Source: Cymbidium sinense (lineage: Eukaryota; Streptophyta; Magnoliopsida; Asparagales; Orchidaceae). Taken from it: a DNA stretch of 64,000 nt. The translations under genes were made by a program, and so were the position numbers. This document shows positions 21,286-32,771 of this stretch, in pieces; position 1 is the first letter of the stretch; every line of letters begins with the position of its first letter. The stretch is taken from positions 90,383,666-90,447,665 of the forward strand of contig CM038216.1 in NCBI GenBank assembly GCA_021442155.1, given 5' to 3'. Below the pieces are notes generated by a model. The model worked only from the letters and a program-made list of their open reading frames with translations. It had not been told where the DNA came from and searched no databases.

Positions 21286-22895
21286 TTTAGTTCTCTTATT
21301 TGGAATGTTAGAGGGGATTGGTTCCCTCACTATTCGTAATCGTATTTAAAATCTCTACATAATTAACAATATCTCTTTACTTATTATTATTGAACCCCCT
21401 ATACGTGCTGATAAAATCAAACATGTTGCTAGAATGCTTGGTTTCAGTAATTTTTTCTCTAACATTAGTAATAAAATTTGGTGCTTTCGGAACAGCTTCT
21501 TAAATGTTTTAATTTTAGATGATCTTCAACAAGTTGTCAATGCTCAAATTTATTTTGGTGGTTCTTGTGTGCTTGGCTCTTTTGATTGTGCTTCTTGTAA
21601 AAGAGCTGGCCTGAACATTCTTTGGGAGAATTTAAGAAGTTTAGCTCTTTTTGTTAACAAACCTTGTGTTGGGGGTGATTTCAACACTATTTTGTATTCA
21701 TCTGAAAGAAGGGGTGGTTGTTCTCATAATATTCATTCTATGGAAGAATTTTCAAATGACTCTTGATTGTAATCATATTGATATTAGTTTTAAAGGCTCT
21801 AATTATACTTGGTAAAATGCTAAGCTTTGGCAATGACTTGATAGAATTCTTTTCAACACTCATTGGATTAATCAATAGCCTCTTACCTCTGCTGACCATT
21901 TGAGTAGAACTTTATCTGATCATGCCCCTAGTTTAGTTTATGTTAAAGATAACTCTAAAAAAGTAAATACCTTGCCCTCTTTCAGATTTCAAAATATGTG
22001 GATTCAACATTTGGATTTTCTTAAAGTTATGGCCAATAATTGTATTGCTTTTACATACGATATTTTTATTAGGGGTATGCATAGATTATGGTTTAATCTT
22101 ATAAGGCTCAAACAAAATGTAGTTTGGTGGAACAAACATTATTTTAAAAATCTTTTTGCTAATATAAAAAACATGGAACTTTTGGTTTGTGATCTTGAAA
22201 ATGTTGTTTTGTCTGATTCTTCTATGCTTAAGGATTTGAATGAAGAAAAAGATTATCTTGTTAATTATTAGTATTTGGAAGAGGCTTATTGGCGGCTAAG
22301 AGCTACTAGTAAACATCATGCTGATGGGGACATGAATACTAGGTATTTTCATGCTTTATTTAATAAAAATAGAGCTTTAAATTCTATCAATAAATTAAAG
22401 GTAATAATGGAGATTAGATCACTAATATTAATGTTATTAGATTCTATTATTAATCACTTTAGAAATATGCTTAAAAAAATCCAATCATATGAAGTTATTT
22501 CTAATTTGCATTTGACCCCCTCTATCATTACCAATGATGACAATCATTGGCTTACTAGGTTACCTACTGAAGATGAGTTTGGTAAAGTTCTCAATAGCAT
22601 GAACATTGATTTCGTTGTTGGTTCGGAGGGTCATACTACTCAATTTTTTCATAATTCTTATTCTATTATTAAGCATGACTTAATCGATGCTATGGTTGAT
22701 TTTTTTAGTTGTAATCTTTTTCGTAAATATTTTTCTAGCATTTCCATTGTTCTAATACCTAAAAATGATAATCTGGATTCTTTGAGGGATTTCAAACCTA
22801 TTAGTTTTTACACTTTCTTTATTAAATTGATTTTTAAAATTCTTGCTAAAAGGCATTGTCCTTTACTCCAAAAAATTATCTCTCTCAACCAAACT
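21286..22895 (+). pseudogene. LINE copy 2 ORF2: endonuclease, linker and start of RT
   Basis: Endonuclease: SLIWNVRGIGSLTIRNR, SLLIIIEPP (Glu), NKPCVGGDFNTILYSSE (Asp/Asn), SNYTW, LDRILFNTHWIN, RTLSDHAPSLVYV. Linker: SFRFQNMWIQHLDFLKVM, LKQNVVWWNKHYFKNLFANI, EEAYWRLRATSKHHADGDMN and TRYFHALF. RT start: TTQFFHNSYSIIKHDLI, ISIVLIPKNDNLDSLRDF and KPISFYTFFIKLIFKILA. The stretch 22275-22913 is one open frame of 212 codons, unusually long for this region; its last seven codons are satellite. The YADD/FADD block is missing because of truncation. Confidence 0.82.
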
Positions 22896-23261
22896 AAAAT
22901 AAATAAAAAATAAACTAAAAAAAACCTAAACTTATCGGTTTACTTAATTTTTTTTAAAAAAACCCTAAACCGCTAAATCCTAAACACTAAACCCTAAATC
23001 CTAAACCCTAAACCCTAAACCCTAAACCTACAACCCTAAACCATAAAACATAAAAACTCCTAACCCCTAACCCCTAAATGCTAACCCTAAACACTAAAAG
23101 CATAAACCCTAAAACCTTTATCACTAAACACTAAACACTAAACTCTAAACCCTAAACCCTAACCCTAAACCCTAAACCTTAAACCCTGAACATTAAACCT
23201 AAACTTAAAGTAACTAAATAAATTTAAAAAATAAACCTAATAAAACCTAAACCTAAACCTT
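22896..23261 (+). repeat. Telomere-like satellite block 6
   Basis: Short block with landmark CGGTTTACTTAATTTTTTTT near 22937, then CCCTAAA-rich sequence and the pre-GRP box AAAGTAACTAAATAAATTTA near 23209. Confidence 0.85.
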
Positions 23262-23723
23262 GAGAATGGGAAGAACCTTAATGGCAGGAACATCACCGCA
23301 AACCAGGCTCAGTCTAGATCTGGCGGTGGAGGTGAAGGTGGAGACGGCAGTTATCTCTATGGTAGTGGGGGATTTGGATGTGCTGGTGTGTATGGAGGTG
23401 GTCGTCAGAGCAGTGATGGTTATAGATGTGAGAGGAGCAATAGAGGTTACAACCGATCGGGGATATGATGGTGGATCCCGCTACTTGAGAGGCCAAGGTG
23501 GTTCTGATGGGAACTGAAGAGATTAAAGAAAGATCGATCTAATCTACACCTTATGGAATTGTGTCTTTACAGTAGAGACAATTCTAGTTATCTAGGGTTT
23601 TTGAGTTTCTCAATGTGTGCTCATTTTTTATCTATTTCATCACTTGTAAAACATGGTGTGTTACTTGCTTGATGAAATCAAAAAGAAGAAATTTTGAATC
23701 TGAATTTGTTCTTTGTTAAAAAT
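23262..23723 (+). pseudogene. GRP fragment 4
   Basis: Starts GAGAATGGGAAGAACC and keeps the recognisable frame NITAxQxQSRSGGGGEGGDG, YLYGSGGFGCAGV, RSNRGYN, DRGYDGGSRYLRGQGG and SDGN, with one larger loss in the RGGGRGR part. The 3' UTR has TATCTAGGGTTTTTGAGTTT and ends TTCTTTGTTAAAAATAAAAA. The 85-codon ATG frame and the antisense frame here are shadows. Confidence 0.85.
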
Positions 23724-25055
23724 AAAAAAACCCAAAAATCCTAAACCCTAAACTAAAATTTGAACCCAAAACCTAAAACCTAAACCATAAACCCTAAAAC
23801 CTAAATGCTAAACCCTAAAACCTAAAACTCTAAACCCTAAACCCACAAACCCAAAACCACACAAACCCTAAAATAAACTGAGTCCTAAACCACAATCTAA
23901 ACCTAAACCACCAAAAGAAAAAAATCTTAAACCTAAATCCTACACCCCAAAAATCAAACCCAAACCTAAACCCTAACCCTAAACCCTAAACCCAATAGCT
24001 AACCAAAACTAATTAAAATTAAAAATAAAATAAATTAAAAATCCTAAATGAATAAAATTAAAATAAAATAAAATAAAACAAATAAAACCTGAAAATCCTA
24101 CTAAAACCAAAACATAAAAAGAAAATAAAATAAAAAATTAAAATAAAACTAAAATAAAATAAATCCAAACCTAAACTAAACTAAAAATAAAAAACCTAAA
24201 CAAAATAAAATCTAAAACTAAAAAAAATAAAAAACCTAAATAAAATAAAAACTAAACCTAAAATAAAAATAAAATAAACCTAAAATCAAAATAAAATAAA
24301 CCTAAAATAAAGTAAAATAAAAACTAAATAAATCCTAAACCTCAATAATAAACCCAAAAATAAATATAAAATAAAACCTAAACCCTAAACTAAAAAAAAA
24401 TAAACCTAAACCTAAACTAAAATTAACTAAACTAAAATAAATAAAACCTAAACCTAAACCTAAACTAAATAAAATAAAATAAACTAATAATTAACATAAA
24501 CCTAAATTAAAAAATAAAACTTAAAAATAAACCTAAAATAAAACACCTAAACCTAAATATAAAATAAAAATAAAAATAAAATAAAAATAAATAATAAAAA
24601 AAAATAAAGCCAAAAAAAATAAACTAAAATGAAACATAAACTAAAATAAATAAACATAAAATAAATGAACTAAACGATAAAATAAAATAAACCTAAATCT
24701 AAATAAAAGATAAAATAAACTAAAATAAATAAAAAATAAACTAAATTAAGCTAAACCTAACAGTTCACTTAATTTTTAAAAAATTTAAAAAAATCCTAAC
24801 CCTAAATCCTAAACCCTAAAACTAACCCTCAATTCGAAACTCTAAACCCTAAACCTATAACCCTAAATCATAAACCCTAAACCCACAACCACAAAGCCTA
24901 AACCTAACCCTCCCTAAATCCCACAACCTTACACTAAACCTAAACCCAAACCAAAAAATCCTAAACCCACACAGGCTAATCCTAAAATAGCCCTAAACCA
25001 AACCCACAAAACCTAAACCCACACAAACCCTAAGCCCAAACCCCTCCCAGCCCCC
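23724..25055 (+). repeat. Telomere-like satellite block 7
   Basis: CCCTAAA-rich after GRP fragment 4, then a long TAAAA-rich section, a GTTCACTTAATTTTTAAAAA landmark near 24763 and a second CCCTAAA/CCACAAACCC section. LINE copy 3 starts near 25056 after AGCCCCCCCCAAG. Confidence 0.85.
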
Positions 25056-25203
25056 CCCAAGTGCTCTCTTATTCTCTGGCAATTTTTGAATCCCTCTTGT
25101 TAGCGCATCTGACTGGAGATTTCTATGGCTTTGGCCTTGGTTTTGACCGAATTCAAAGGCTTGAATGGCATCTACCCATTTGCATAATGCTTCATCATTG
25201 ACC

Positions 25204-26695
25204 ATGGCTATGGTGAGTTTTATTCCTTGGGCTCTACCTCAAATTATGGATGCTTCGGTTAGGGCATCTGGCACTTTAAGGCTTGGAGGCCCTAATGTTG
25301 CTTCTTCTACTAAATCTTTAAGGAAGAGCTCTCTGGTAAGACTTCTCCCTCTGTTAATTTGGTTAATTTCATTTTGATGTCTTTTAGAGGTTTGCCTGTC
25401 ATAATGTTCTCTAATGTGGATGTTGAAAAGTTTGTAAAAACATTTGAATTTTTTCTTGTCAGTAAATTTGCTTTGCATCATTCAAATTTGGATAAGATCC
25501 ACTCTTTTTTCTATAATCACAAGCTTATGGGTACTTTCTCGATTGATCTTATTGACCCTTGACATATCCAGATTCAACTTTCTAATGATCTGGATTATTC
25601 ACATGTTTTTTTCATCATTCTTATTTCTTTATTAATTGTCAAATGCATTTTCTCCTTTTTGCATTAAGGAGGATCTCCTATTGTCCCTATGTCGTTATCT
25701 CTTCTTAATATACACATTCATTTTGTTACCCATCATGTGCTTTTTGTGTCGGGGTTTTATTTGGCTGACGTTTGCAACTCAACCAAGCAACTGCTAATCG
25801 ATCTTGCCCTTCTCAGGCTTGGATCCTCCTAGAATTAGACATAATTGAAAAATACCCTAAGGAAGTTTCAATTGGCTCAGAAAAATATGGGTATTCTAAA
25901 AGGATGAATTAGAGAACCTTCAAGTTTTTTATTCCCGCAGTAAAATTCATAGTCATGATAATTCATAATGTTTTATTCTCCATCCCCACTTAAAAAAAAT
26001 GAAATCCTCCTAAAGAGAATGTTGTTCCTACCATAAGCTAATCCCTATGTTCAAAATTAGCCTAGATCTAAGAATGGTATGGCTTTATTGAGTTGATTCC
26101 TTGGATATTGGGGTTAATCTTGTTGAATAAGTTTTGGCCCCTACTATTGATATATATTTGACTAGTTTTCAAAATGGGAAGGGTGATTTACCTCTTTTTC
26201 CTCTTTCAATTTGTGTATTTCTAATGTTGAGAATAATAAATTTTCAAAGTTATTGGAAGATGATTTTGTTTCCCCTAATTCTATTCTTGCATCTATGTTG
26301 GCTTTGATCGATGAAAATGATGATTTTGATGAGGATTTAATTGATGTTGAGCATGCTGAAATAAATTTTATCTGAATTTAACTACTTGTGCTTTAAATGG
26401 TTCTAAATCATCACCGTCTCTCATTTCTAATCTTAATTTTCATGTTAATCCTACTTTTCAACTTAATATGGATTTGGAAGAGGATGAACTCCCCTCTAAA
26501 CACTTGGAGAATTCTCCTAAATTTGTGACCAATGTTACTAAATCTTTGGATAACGACTCTAGGGGAAAATAAAATGGTTTTCAAACTTATCATGCTAAAA
26601 AGAAAAAAAGTGTTAAAAATTACCCACCCAAATTGTTCAAAAACTCTATATTTATTGCGGCCTCTCACTCCTCTCTTAATTAACCTTTGCTTAAC
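25204..26695 (+). pseudogene. LINE copy 3 ORF1 (DUF4283-type)
   Basis: Frameshifted but readable: MSFRGLPVIMFSNVDVEKFV, KTFEFFLVSKFALHHSNLD, HKLMGTFSIDLIDP, IQLSNDLDYSHVF (DUF4283, compare copy 2), then a region with LALIDENDDFDEDLID, MDLEEDELPSKHLEN, and a basic tail KKKKSVKNYPPKLFKNS. The zinc-knuckle region (25920-25990) has lost its Cys residues. Dead copy. Confidence 0.75.
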
Positions 26696-26721
26696 CCCTT
26701 TTTATTTTACTTATATTTAGT

Positions 26722-26947
26722 TTTCATGTTAGAAACATTAGAGGGATCAATACCCTCTCTATTCATAATTGTATTAGATATCTTTGTTGCATTCATAATA
26801 TTTATTTACTTGTTATTCTGGAGCCTCTTAATCATGCTAATAAAATTAACCATATTGCTAGAATGATCGGCTTCAATAAATTTTTATCTAATATTAGTAA
26901 TAAGATTTGGGGTTTTTAGAATAATTTTGTTGGGGTTTCTGTTATGA
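26722..26947 (+). pseudogene. LINE copy 3 ORF2 endonuclease, N-terminal part
   Basis: HVRNIRGINTLSIHNCIR, YLLVILEPLNHANKINHI and ARMIGFNKFLSNISNKIWGF match the start of the endonuclease of copy 2 (WNVRGIGSLTIRNR, LLIIIEPP, ARMLGFSNFFSNISNKIW). The rest of the domain, including GDFN and SDHAP, is missing at the junction with the GC-rich block. Confidence 0.75.
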
Positions 26948-28103
26948 TCCCTAACCACTAAATCCTAAACACACCCTAACTGACCCACCCCACTCACCCT
27001 GACACTCCTAGGCCCTGCCCTCCTACCATCCCTAGGCCTCCCTGGGCTCCACCTGGCCTACCTGACATCAGGCTCTGACCACTGACAGGCCACGTTGACC
27101 CACCTGACTGATCACTGACCTGGACCCGACCATTTATGGCCCTGACTGACCTTGCCTGATCTGACAGGCCTTGACCAGGCCCTAGGCCCTACTCTGATCT
27201 GGCCTGAGATCAGGCTTTGGGCAGGCCCAGGCTCTCTCTGGCTGTCCACAGGCCCAGGCCCTAGCTTGGGCCCTAGGCCCGCCCTGGCCCAGATCCTGGA
27301 GGCCACTGACCCCACCTGACCCTGACCTGGCCCTACCTGACAACCTGGACCACTGACTCACTGACACCCCAGGACCATCCCCTGACTTGATGACAGCAAG
27401 GCTGGCCTTACCTGACTGGCCTAGGCTGACCTGGCCCCCAGCCAGACCAGACCCAAGGCCCTGACCCCTGACCTGGCTCTTGCTCTGATCCTGACCCAGG
27501 CCCTGACCTGACCCCTGGCTCTGACACCAGCCTTAGCCCCCTAGACCTGGGCTCTGACCCTGACCCTGGGCTCTGGCCTGACTGACTGACCTGACCTGGC
27601 CACTGGGCTCTGACCCTGGTGACCCTGCCTGGCCCCACTGACTTTACTGACTGCCTGACCTGAGTCCACAGGCCTGGCCTGGCCGCACCTCTGGCCCCTG
27701 ACCGCCAGGCCCTGACCCTGGGCCCTGACTGGCTCTGACCTGTTTGACCCTAGGCTCTGGGCCTGGGCTGGGCTCAGACCAGACCCCACCCTAACTGACT
27801 GAACTGAATACTGGCCCTGATCTTAGCCTGACCTGACCTCTAGCCACCCTGAACTGACCTGACCAGGCCCTGGCCAGTCAGACCAGATGACCTGACCCAG
27901 CCCTGACCACTGACTGACCCAGGCCAGCCAACTGGCAGCCAGTCCTGACTGGCCCTAACCAGCCCCAGGCCTGACCACCTGACCCTGACCTAACTACCTG
28001 ACCCCTGGCCCCACCAGACCCAGGCCCTAACTCTGTCCCCTGACTGGCCTCACTGGCCTAACCCTGACCCTGATCCTACCCCAACCTGACCTACCCTAAC
28101 CTA
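26948..28103 (+). repeat. GC-rich telomere-like block (CCCTGA/CCCTGG words) inside LINE copy 3
   Basis: About 1.16 kb of GC-rich DNA in a window that is otherwise very AT-rich. It enters through CCCTAACCACTAAATCC and leaves through CCTACCCTAACCTAAC; the interior is CCTGACC, GGCCCTGACC and CCAGGCCC words. It occupies the place of about 1.24 kb of LINE coding (rest of endonuclease, linker, RT start) judged from copy 2. The open minus-strand frames here (27112-27789) are G/S/P/R-rich low-complexity translations and not genes. Confidence 0.85.
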
Positions 28104-28935
28104 ACTTTTTCCTGTTCTTTTTCTGGTACATTATTCTCATACCTAAGAAAGATAATATGTACTAATGGAGTGATTTTAGACCCATTAGTCTTTGCACCTT
28201 CTTCATTAAGCTGAGTTCCAAAATTTCTTACCAACAAATTTAGTCCTTTACTTAATAGAATTAACTCTTTCAACCAAACTAATTTTGTTAGAGGTAGATA
28301 AATTTCAGACAAAATTTTACTTGCCCAAGAAATAATTCTTGATTATGATGCTAAGACTAGATGTGAAAACATTCTTTTCAATTTAGATATTACCAAAGCC
28401 TTTGATAACATCTCTTGGGTTTTCTATTCTTATTAAAACTTTAATATATAATGCATTGTTTTCGATTTTGCTTAATCCAAAAGCCTTGGGTTTCTTTCCC
28501 TCTTCCCATGGCTTACGTCAAGGGGATCCTTTATATCTTATTTTATTTATTATTAATGTTGAGTACATATGTAGGAGCATCAATGATTTATTCTTAAACA
28601 ATCTTAATATGTACTACAAAACTGTTGGTGGTCTTTCTATTTTCCATTTAAATTTTGCAGATGATGTCATTATTTTTTGCAATGCTTCTATTCATCACAT
28701 CAAGCATCTCAAGCCATGTTTAACTAAATTTAGTAGAGAATGCAGCCTTTCTATCAATGATAATAAAAGCTATTTTATCACTTCCTCCAGTATCTCTAAC
28801 AATAAAATCAATCAAATCTTGAATATCACTAATTTTAAACAACAACACTTACCACTTAAGTACTTGGGTGATCCACTATTTAAAGGCCCAAAATGTTTCC
28901 ATCTCTTTGATGAGCTAATTCAAAAAAATTAAATA
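28104..28935 (+). pseudogene. LINE copy 3 reverse transcriptase
   Basis: Blocks in order: DFRPISLCTFFIKL, RINSFNQTNFVRGR, ISDKILLAQEIILDYDA, LDITKAFDNISW (first catalytic Asp), HGLRQGDPLYLILFI, LNFADDVIIFCNA (FADD box with both Asp), ECSLSINDNKSYFI, and LPLKYLGDPLFKG. The stretch 28402-28932 is open for 176 codons; earlier blocks are in another frame. FADD and the C-terminal RNase H place it with plant L1 elements. Confidence 0.88.
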
Positions 28936-30690
28936 AAATTCTATTTGGGAATTCCATTTACTTTTCTTTGGTGGTAGGCTCACTAATCTTAAAAGCACTC
29001 TCAACTCAATGCTTCTTTATTTGATTCAAACTTTTATCCCCACTAATGCTGCACTTATTAGAGATCATTTTCTTAACAAATTTTTTTGGGGCTATAATAT
29101 CTACTAAAGAATGCATTAGGCATCTTGGCATGAATGTTGTGGTCTGTGGGAGAAGGTGCTCTTGGTTGCAAGCTTATTAGGTGAAGCTATCACTGCCTTC
29201 TCTCATAAGCTCTCATGAAATTTTAGAAAGAATGATTGCCTTTAAGCTAATTTTATGATGGAAACATATTGCCGAGGTAAACAACTCCTTAACGGTGTGT
29301 ATAAATTTGGTGACTCTCCGATTTGGAAAAGGCTTTGCTCCATTAAATGGGTTGCTGAATCATTAATATCTTGGGGTATTCAGTTGGGTTCTTCCTTCTT
29401 TTGGCAAGACAATTAGATTGGTAACGACTCTATTGACACCCACTTATCTACTTACTATACTACTGCTAACAAAACCAATTCCTTTTGGCTTAATAATAAT
29501 TGGAATGAAAGCAAACTTGAGAATTATATCCCTATTTTTTTTTGACAACTTTAGAAATATCCCCATTACTTCTAACAAACGACCAAATTCTTTTTAAGCT
29601 TTCTTATAAAGGTGACTTTGTACCTAAAGAGGTTTGGAATTTTATTAGAGATAAACAAAACCCCTCTAATGTTTCTATTAAACTTTTGAACAATATCATT
29701 TCCATTTCTTATTTAGTTTTAGCTTGGAGGATTTTGAATAAATTTATTCCTGTGGACTTTTTTTCAGTATAGGGTTTTATGTACCTTCAAAGTTCTATTG
29801 TTGCTTCCATATTGAAAATGTAAATCATGTTTTGTTAATTGTTTTGTTATTTTCTAAATTACAATTTTGGTATGGAGATTTATTTAATACCAACTATTTT
29901 CAGGGTTCTATTTTTTTATATCAACTTCTTGAAGTTTGTTTCAAAAATATAGTGAAAGATCAAAGTTTTAATTGCTATTACCCTTATCTGGTTCATCTGG
30001 ATGGATAAAAATGATGGTAAATATCATGTTATTCCTTTGAACCATAAAAGCATTCTGGCTAGAACTAAAGAAAAAATTTATGCACTTTTTAAAGCTAATC
30101 TTATTAGTAATATTTATTTTAAAGGTTATAAATTATGGCTAAAAAAATTGGGTATCATTCTGCCTAAGTTTGACTATAAAAGTGCTAGGATTATCGATTG
30201 GATCAAACCTTAAGGTAATTTGATGAATGTGAATACTGATGGTTCGGCTGCTTCCATTAAATATGGCTGTGGTGGTATTCTTAGGGATTCTAAAGGTACT
30301 ATCATTTGTGCTTTTTTCCTATCCTCTCAAAGCCTATTCTATTATATTTACTGAGCTTATGGTTGTTAATAAAGCTACTAAAACTTGTTTGAAAAAAGGT
30401 TTCCTCAACATCTGGAATGAAGTTTATGCTCTATTTCTTCTTGACATGCTTAATTCCAATAGAAATGGGAATGTTGAATTATTTTATCTTCTTAATCATT
30501 CTAAAAATCTTTTTTTCAAGTTTGTTTAAAAATTTCCCACATCTTTTGTGAAGGTAAGGTTTGTGCTTATTACTTGGCTAACTTTGGTGCCAACTTAACT
30601 GAGTTCACTTTATTTGACAACCAAACTTTGCCTAAACTATTAAAAGGTATGGTTAATATGGATAATACTAGATTGCCTTATCTCATATTA
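28936..30690 (+). pseudogene. LINE copy 3 ORF2 C-terminus: connector, zf-RVT and RNase H
   Basis: Connector: NKFFWGYN, AFSHKLSxNFRKND, ANFMMETYCRGKQ, SPIWKRLCSIKWVAES, LGSSFFWQDN. zf-RVT region in the open stretch 29542-29772: PKEVWNFIRDKQNP and LVLAWRILNKFIPV. RNase H (RVT_3): RIIDWIKP, VNTDGSAASIKYGCGGIL (Asp of NTDG), RDSKGTIICAFF, a FTELMVVNKATKTCL segment (Glu) and near the end FCEGKVCAYYLANFGANL. Frameshifts separate these pieces. The RNase H would help remove RNA after priming in an active element. Confidence 0.8.
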
Positions 30691-31082
30691 TAAATTGTTG
30701 GCTTGGTTTTTGGTGTTGGTTTTTGATGATCTTTTGCTTTTGGTTGCCCCTTATTCAACCCTCTTTGGGTTGTGGTTATCAACTTATTTTCTCTCTTTAG
30801 CTTCGGTTATGTTTTGATCTCTTACCTTTGGATTGGCCTGGTTTTTGCTACATTGGTTATTGTAAGGACCTAGGTTGTTTTGGCTTTTTCAGCTTGGTGG
30901 CTTCTGTCTATCAGGCTGGGTGTTTACCACAATTTTTCCTTACCTATTTTTTATATCCTCCTTTTGGGTTGGGGCTATGGCTATTGTAGGTTTTTCTTTA
31001 TGTATGGGTTTTGCCTCTTTTCTGGGCTATTGTGGTGGTTGAGAGCTTTGTTAATTGGTTGGTTGGTGGTTGAACAGTGCCT
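30691..31082 (+). other. LINE copy 3 3' non-coding region
   Basis: T- and G-rich sequence (GGTTTTTGGTGTTGG, GGGTTGGGGCTATGGC) after the last recognisable ORF2 codons, ending at the satellite. A 68-codon open stretch (30880-31086) is composition-driven; no homology was recognised. It fits a LINE 3' UTR, but this rests on position only. Confidence 0.5.
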
Positions 31083-32771
31083 ATAAAATTAACAAAATAA
31101 AACCTCAAATAAAATAAAAAATCAAAATAAATAAACCTAAAAATAAAAATAAAACTAAATAAAAATAAAAAATAAAGTAAACTAAAATAAATAAAAAACT
31201 AAATATAATAAATAAACCTATTGATTTACTTAATTTTAAAGAAAAACTTAAACCAAAAATCCTAAACCATAAACCCTAAACCATAAACCCTAAACCCTAA
31301 CCCTAAACCCTGAACCCTAAAACCAAAAACCCTAAACCCTAAACCCTAAACTAATCTTAAATGCTAAAAATCCTAAACACTAAAGCCTAAACCATAAACC
31401 ATAAACCCTAAACCATAACCTGAGGCTGACCCTAAACCTAAACTGACCATGACCCTGATGTGACACCCAGGCCCTAGGTAATGGACTGGGCCTAATGCTA
31501 AACCCTAAACCATAACACTGACCCTGGGCCTTGGGCCCTAAACCCCAGGCCTGGGCTGGGCACTGACCCTGGGCCCTAGGCCTGGGGGCCCTAAACCATA
31601 CCCTAAACCCTAAAACCTGGCTTGAATGAGACCTAAAATAAATAAATAAATAAACTTAAACCTAAATAAAGATAAAGATAAAAAGGAAAGACCTGAGCTA
31701 ACTTAAACCAAACCTAAACCTAAAAATAAAATAAAATGAAAAAAACTAAAATAAAATAAATAAAACCTAAACTAAAATAAAAAAATAAAATGGGCTGGAA
31801 TAAAAATGTAAATAAAATAAAAACAAAACATCAAATAAAAATAAAATAAACTTAAAGTAAATAAAATAAAAGCTAAATAAAAACCTAAAGCTAAAAAATG
31901 AACCTAAAAATAAATAAAAAATACAACTTAAACCCTAAACCAAAAAAACCTAAATTTAAAAAAAAAACCTAAACCTAAAATAAAAATAAAATAAATAAAA
32001 TAAAATAAACCTAAACTAAAATAAAGTAAACTAAAATAAATAAAACTTAAACCTCAGCGTAAAATAAACTAAACCTAAACCTAAACCTAAAACTAAATAA
32101 AATAATTAAACTAAAATAAACTTAAACCTAAACTAAATAAAATAAATTAAACTAAAATAAACCTAAACCTAAACTTAAAATAAGACCTAAAAATAAACTT
32201 AAAATAAAAAAATAAAACCTAAAGTTAAAAAAATAAAATAAAAATCTAAATCTAATCCTAAAAATAAAAAATAAAACCTAAACCTAAAAAATAAAAGAAA
32301 AATAAAACTCAACTGAAAAACCTAAACTTAAACCTAAATCGAAAAAAAAAACTAAAAAAAAACTAAACTAAAATAAATAAACCTAAAATAATTGAACTAA
32401 AAAAATTTAAAATAATAATAAACCTAAATAAAGTAAAAAAATGAAGAAACTAAAATAAATAAAAAGTGAACTAAATATACTAAATTAACTTTAAACCTAA
32501 GTTTTATTTTTTTTTAAAAAAAATCTAAATCTAAACCTAAACCCAAACCCCAAAACCATAACTCTAAACCTAAACCTTCCACTAAACCTAAAACCCAAAA
32601 CCCTAAACCCTAAACCCTAAAGCATAAACCCTAAAACCTGAAACTCTAAACCCTAAACCCTAACCCTAAACCCTAAACCCCAAACATAAACCTAAACATA
32701 AAGTAACTAAATATATTAAAAAATAAACCTAAACCCTATAACTTAATAAACCTAAACCTAAACCTAAACTT
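31083..32771 (+). repeat. Telomere-like satellite block 8
   Basis: TAAAA-rich start, landmark TTGATTTACTTAATTTTAAA near 31221, CCCTAAA-rich section, a GC-rich section with GGGCCCTAAACC and CCCAGGCC (about 31420-31625), a second AT-rich unit with AACTCAACTGAAAAACC near 32305, CCCTAAA again, and the pre-GRP box AAAGTAACTAAATATATTAA near 32700. Confidence 0.87.

Larger units (their letters stand above)
19544..22895 (+). mobile_element. L1-type LINE copy 2 (3'-truncated)
   Basis: The most complete 5' half of a LINE in the window: about 140 bp of leader, ORF1 (19681-21192) and ORF2 from about 21286, reaching the first RT blocks. It stops in the RT finger region at CTCTCAACCAAACT, where copy 3 continues (AATTTTGTTAGAGGTAG) but this copy turns into AAAATAAATAAAAAATAAAC satellite. 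A 3' truncation without poly(A) is not a product of simple target-primed reverse transcription, so later rearrangement is likely. Confidence 0.85.
25056..26947 (+). mobile_element. L1-type LINE copy 3, 5' part
   Basis: A LINE of a different subfamily from copies 1 and 2: the order of blocks is the same but the sequence is clearly more diverged. It contains a leader, ORF1 (from MAMVSFIPWALPQI at 25204) and the first quarter of the ORF2 endonuclease. It ends at about 26947 in NISNKIWGFxNNFVGVSVMI, where GC-rich telomere-like DNA begins. The matching 3' part resumes at about 28104. Confidence 0.8.
28104..31082 (+). mobile_element. L1-type LINE copy 3, 3' part
   Basis: RT, thumb/connector, zinc-knuckle-like (zf-RVT) region, C-terminal RNase H and a 3' non-coding region of about 390 bp. 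It starts in the RT block IIPKKDNMY and SDFRPISLCTFFIKL. It ends at about 31082 in GTGCCTATAAAATTAAC followed by satellite; no clean poly(A) is seen. Together with 25056-26947 it forms one interrupted LINE. Confidence 0.85.

Noticed and set aside
27112..27789. Overlapping minus-strand frames rich in Gly, Ser, Pro, Arg and Gln
   Set aside because: They are translations of the CCCTGG/CCTGACC block; frames overlap each other and have no conserved motif.
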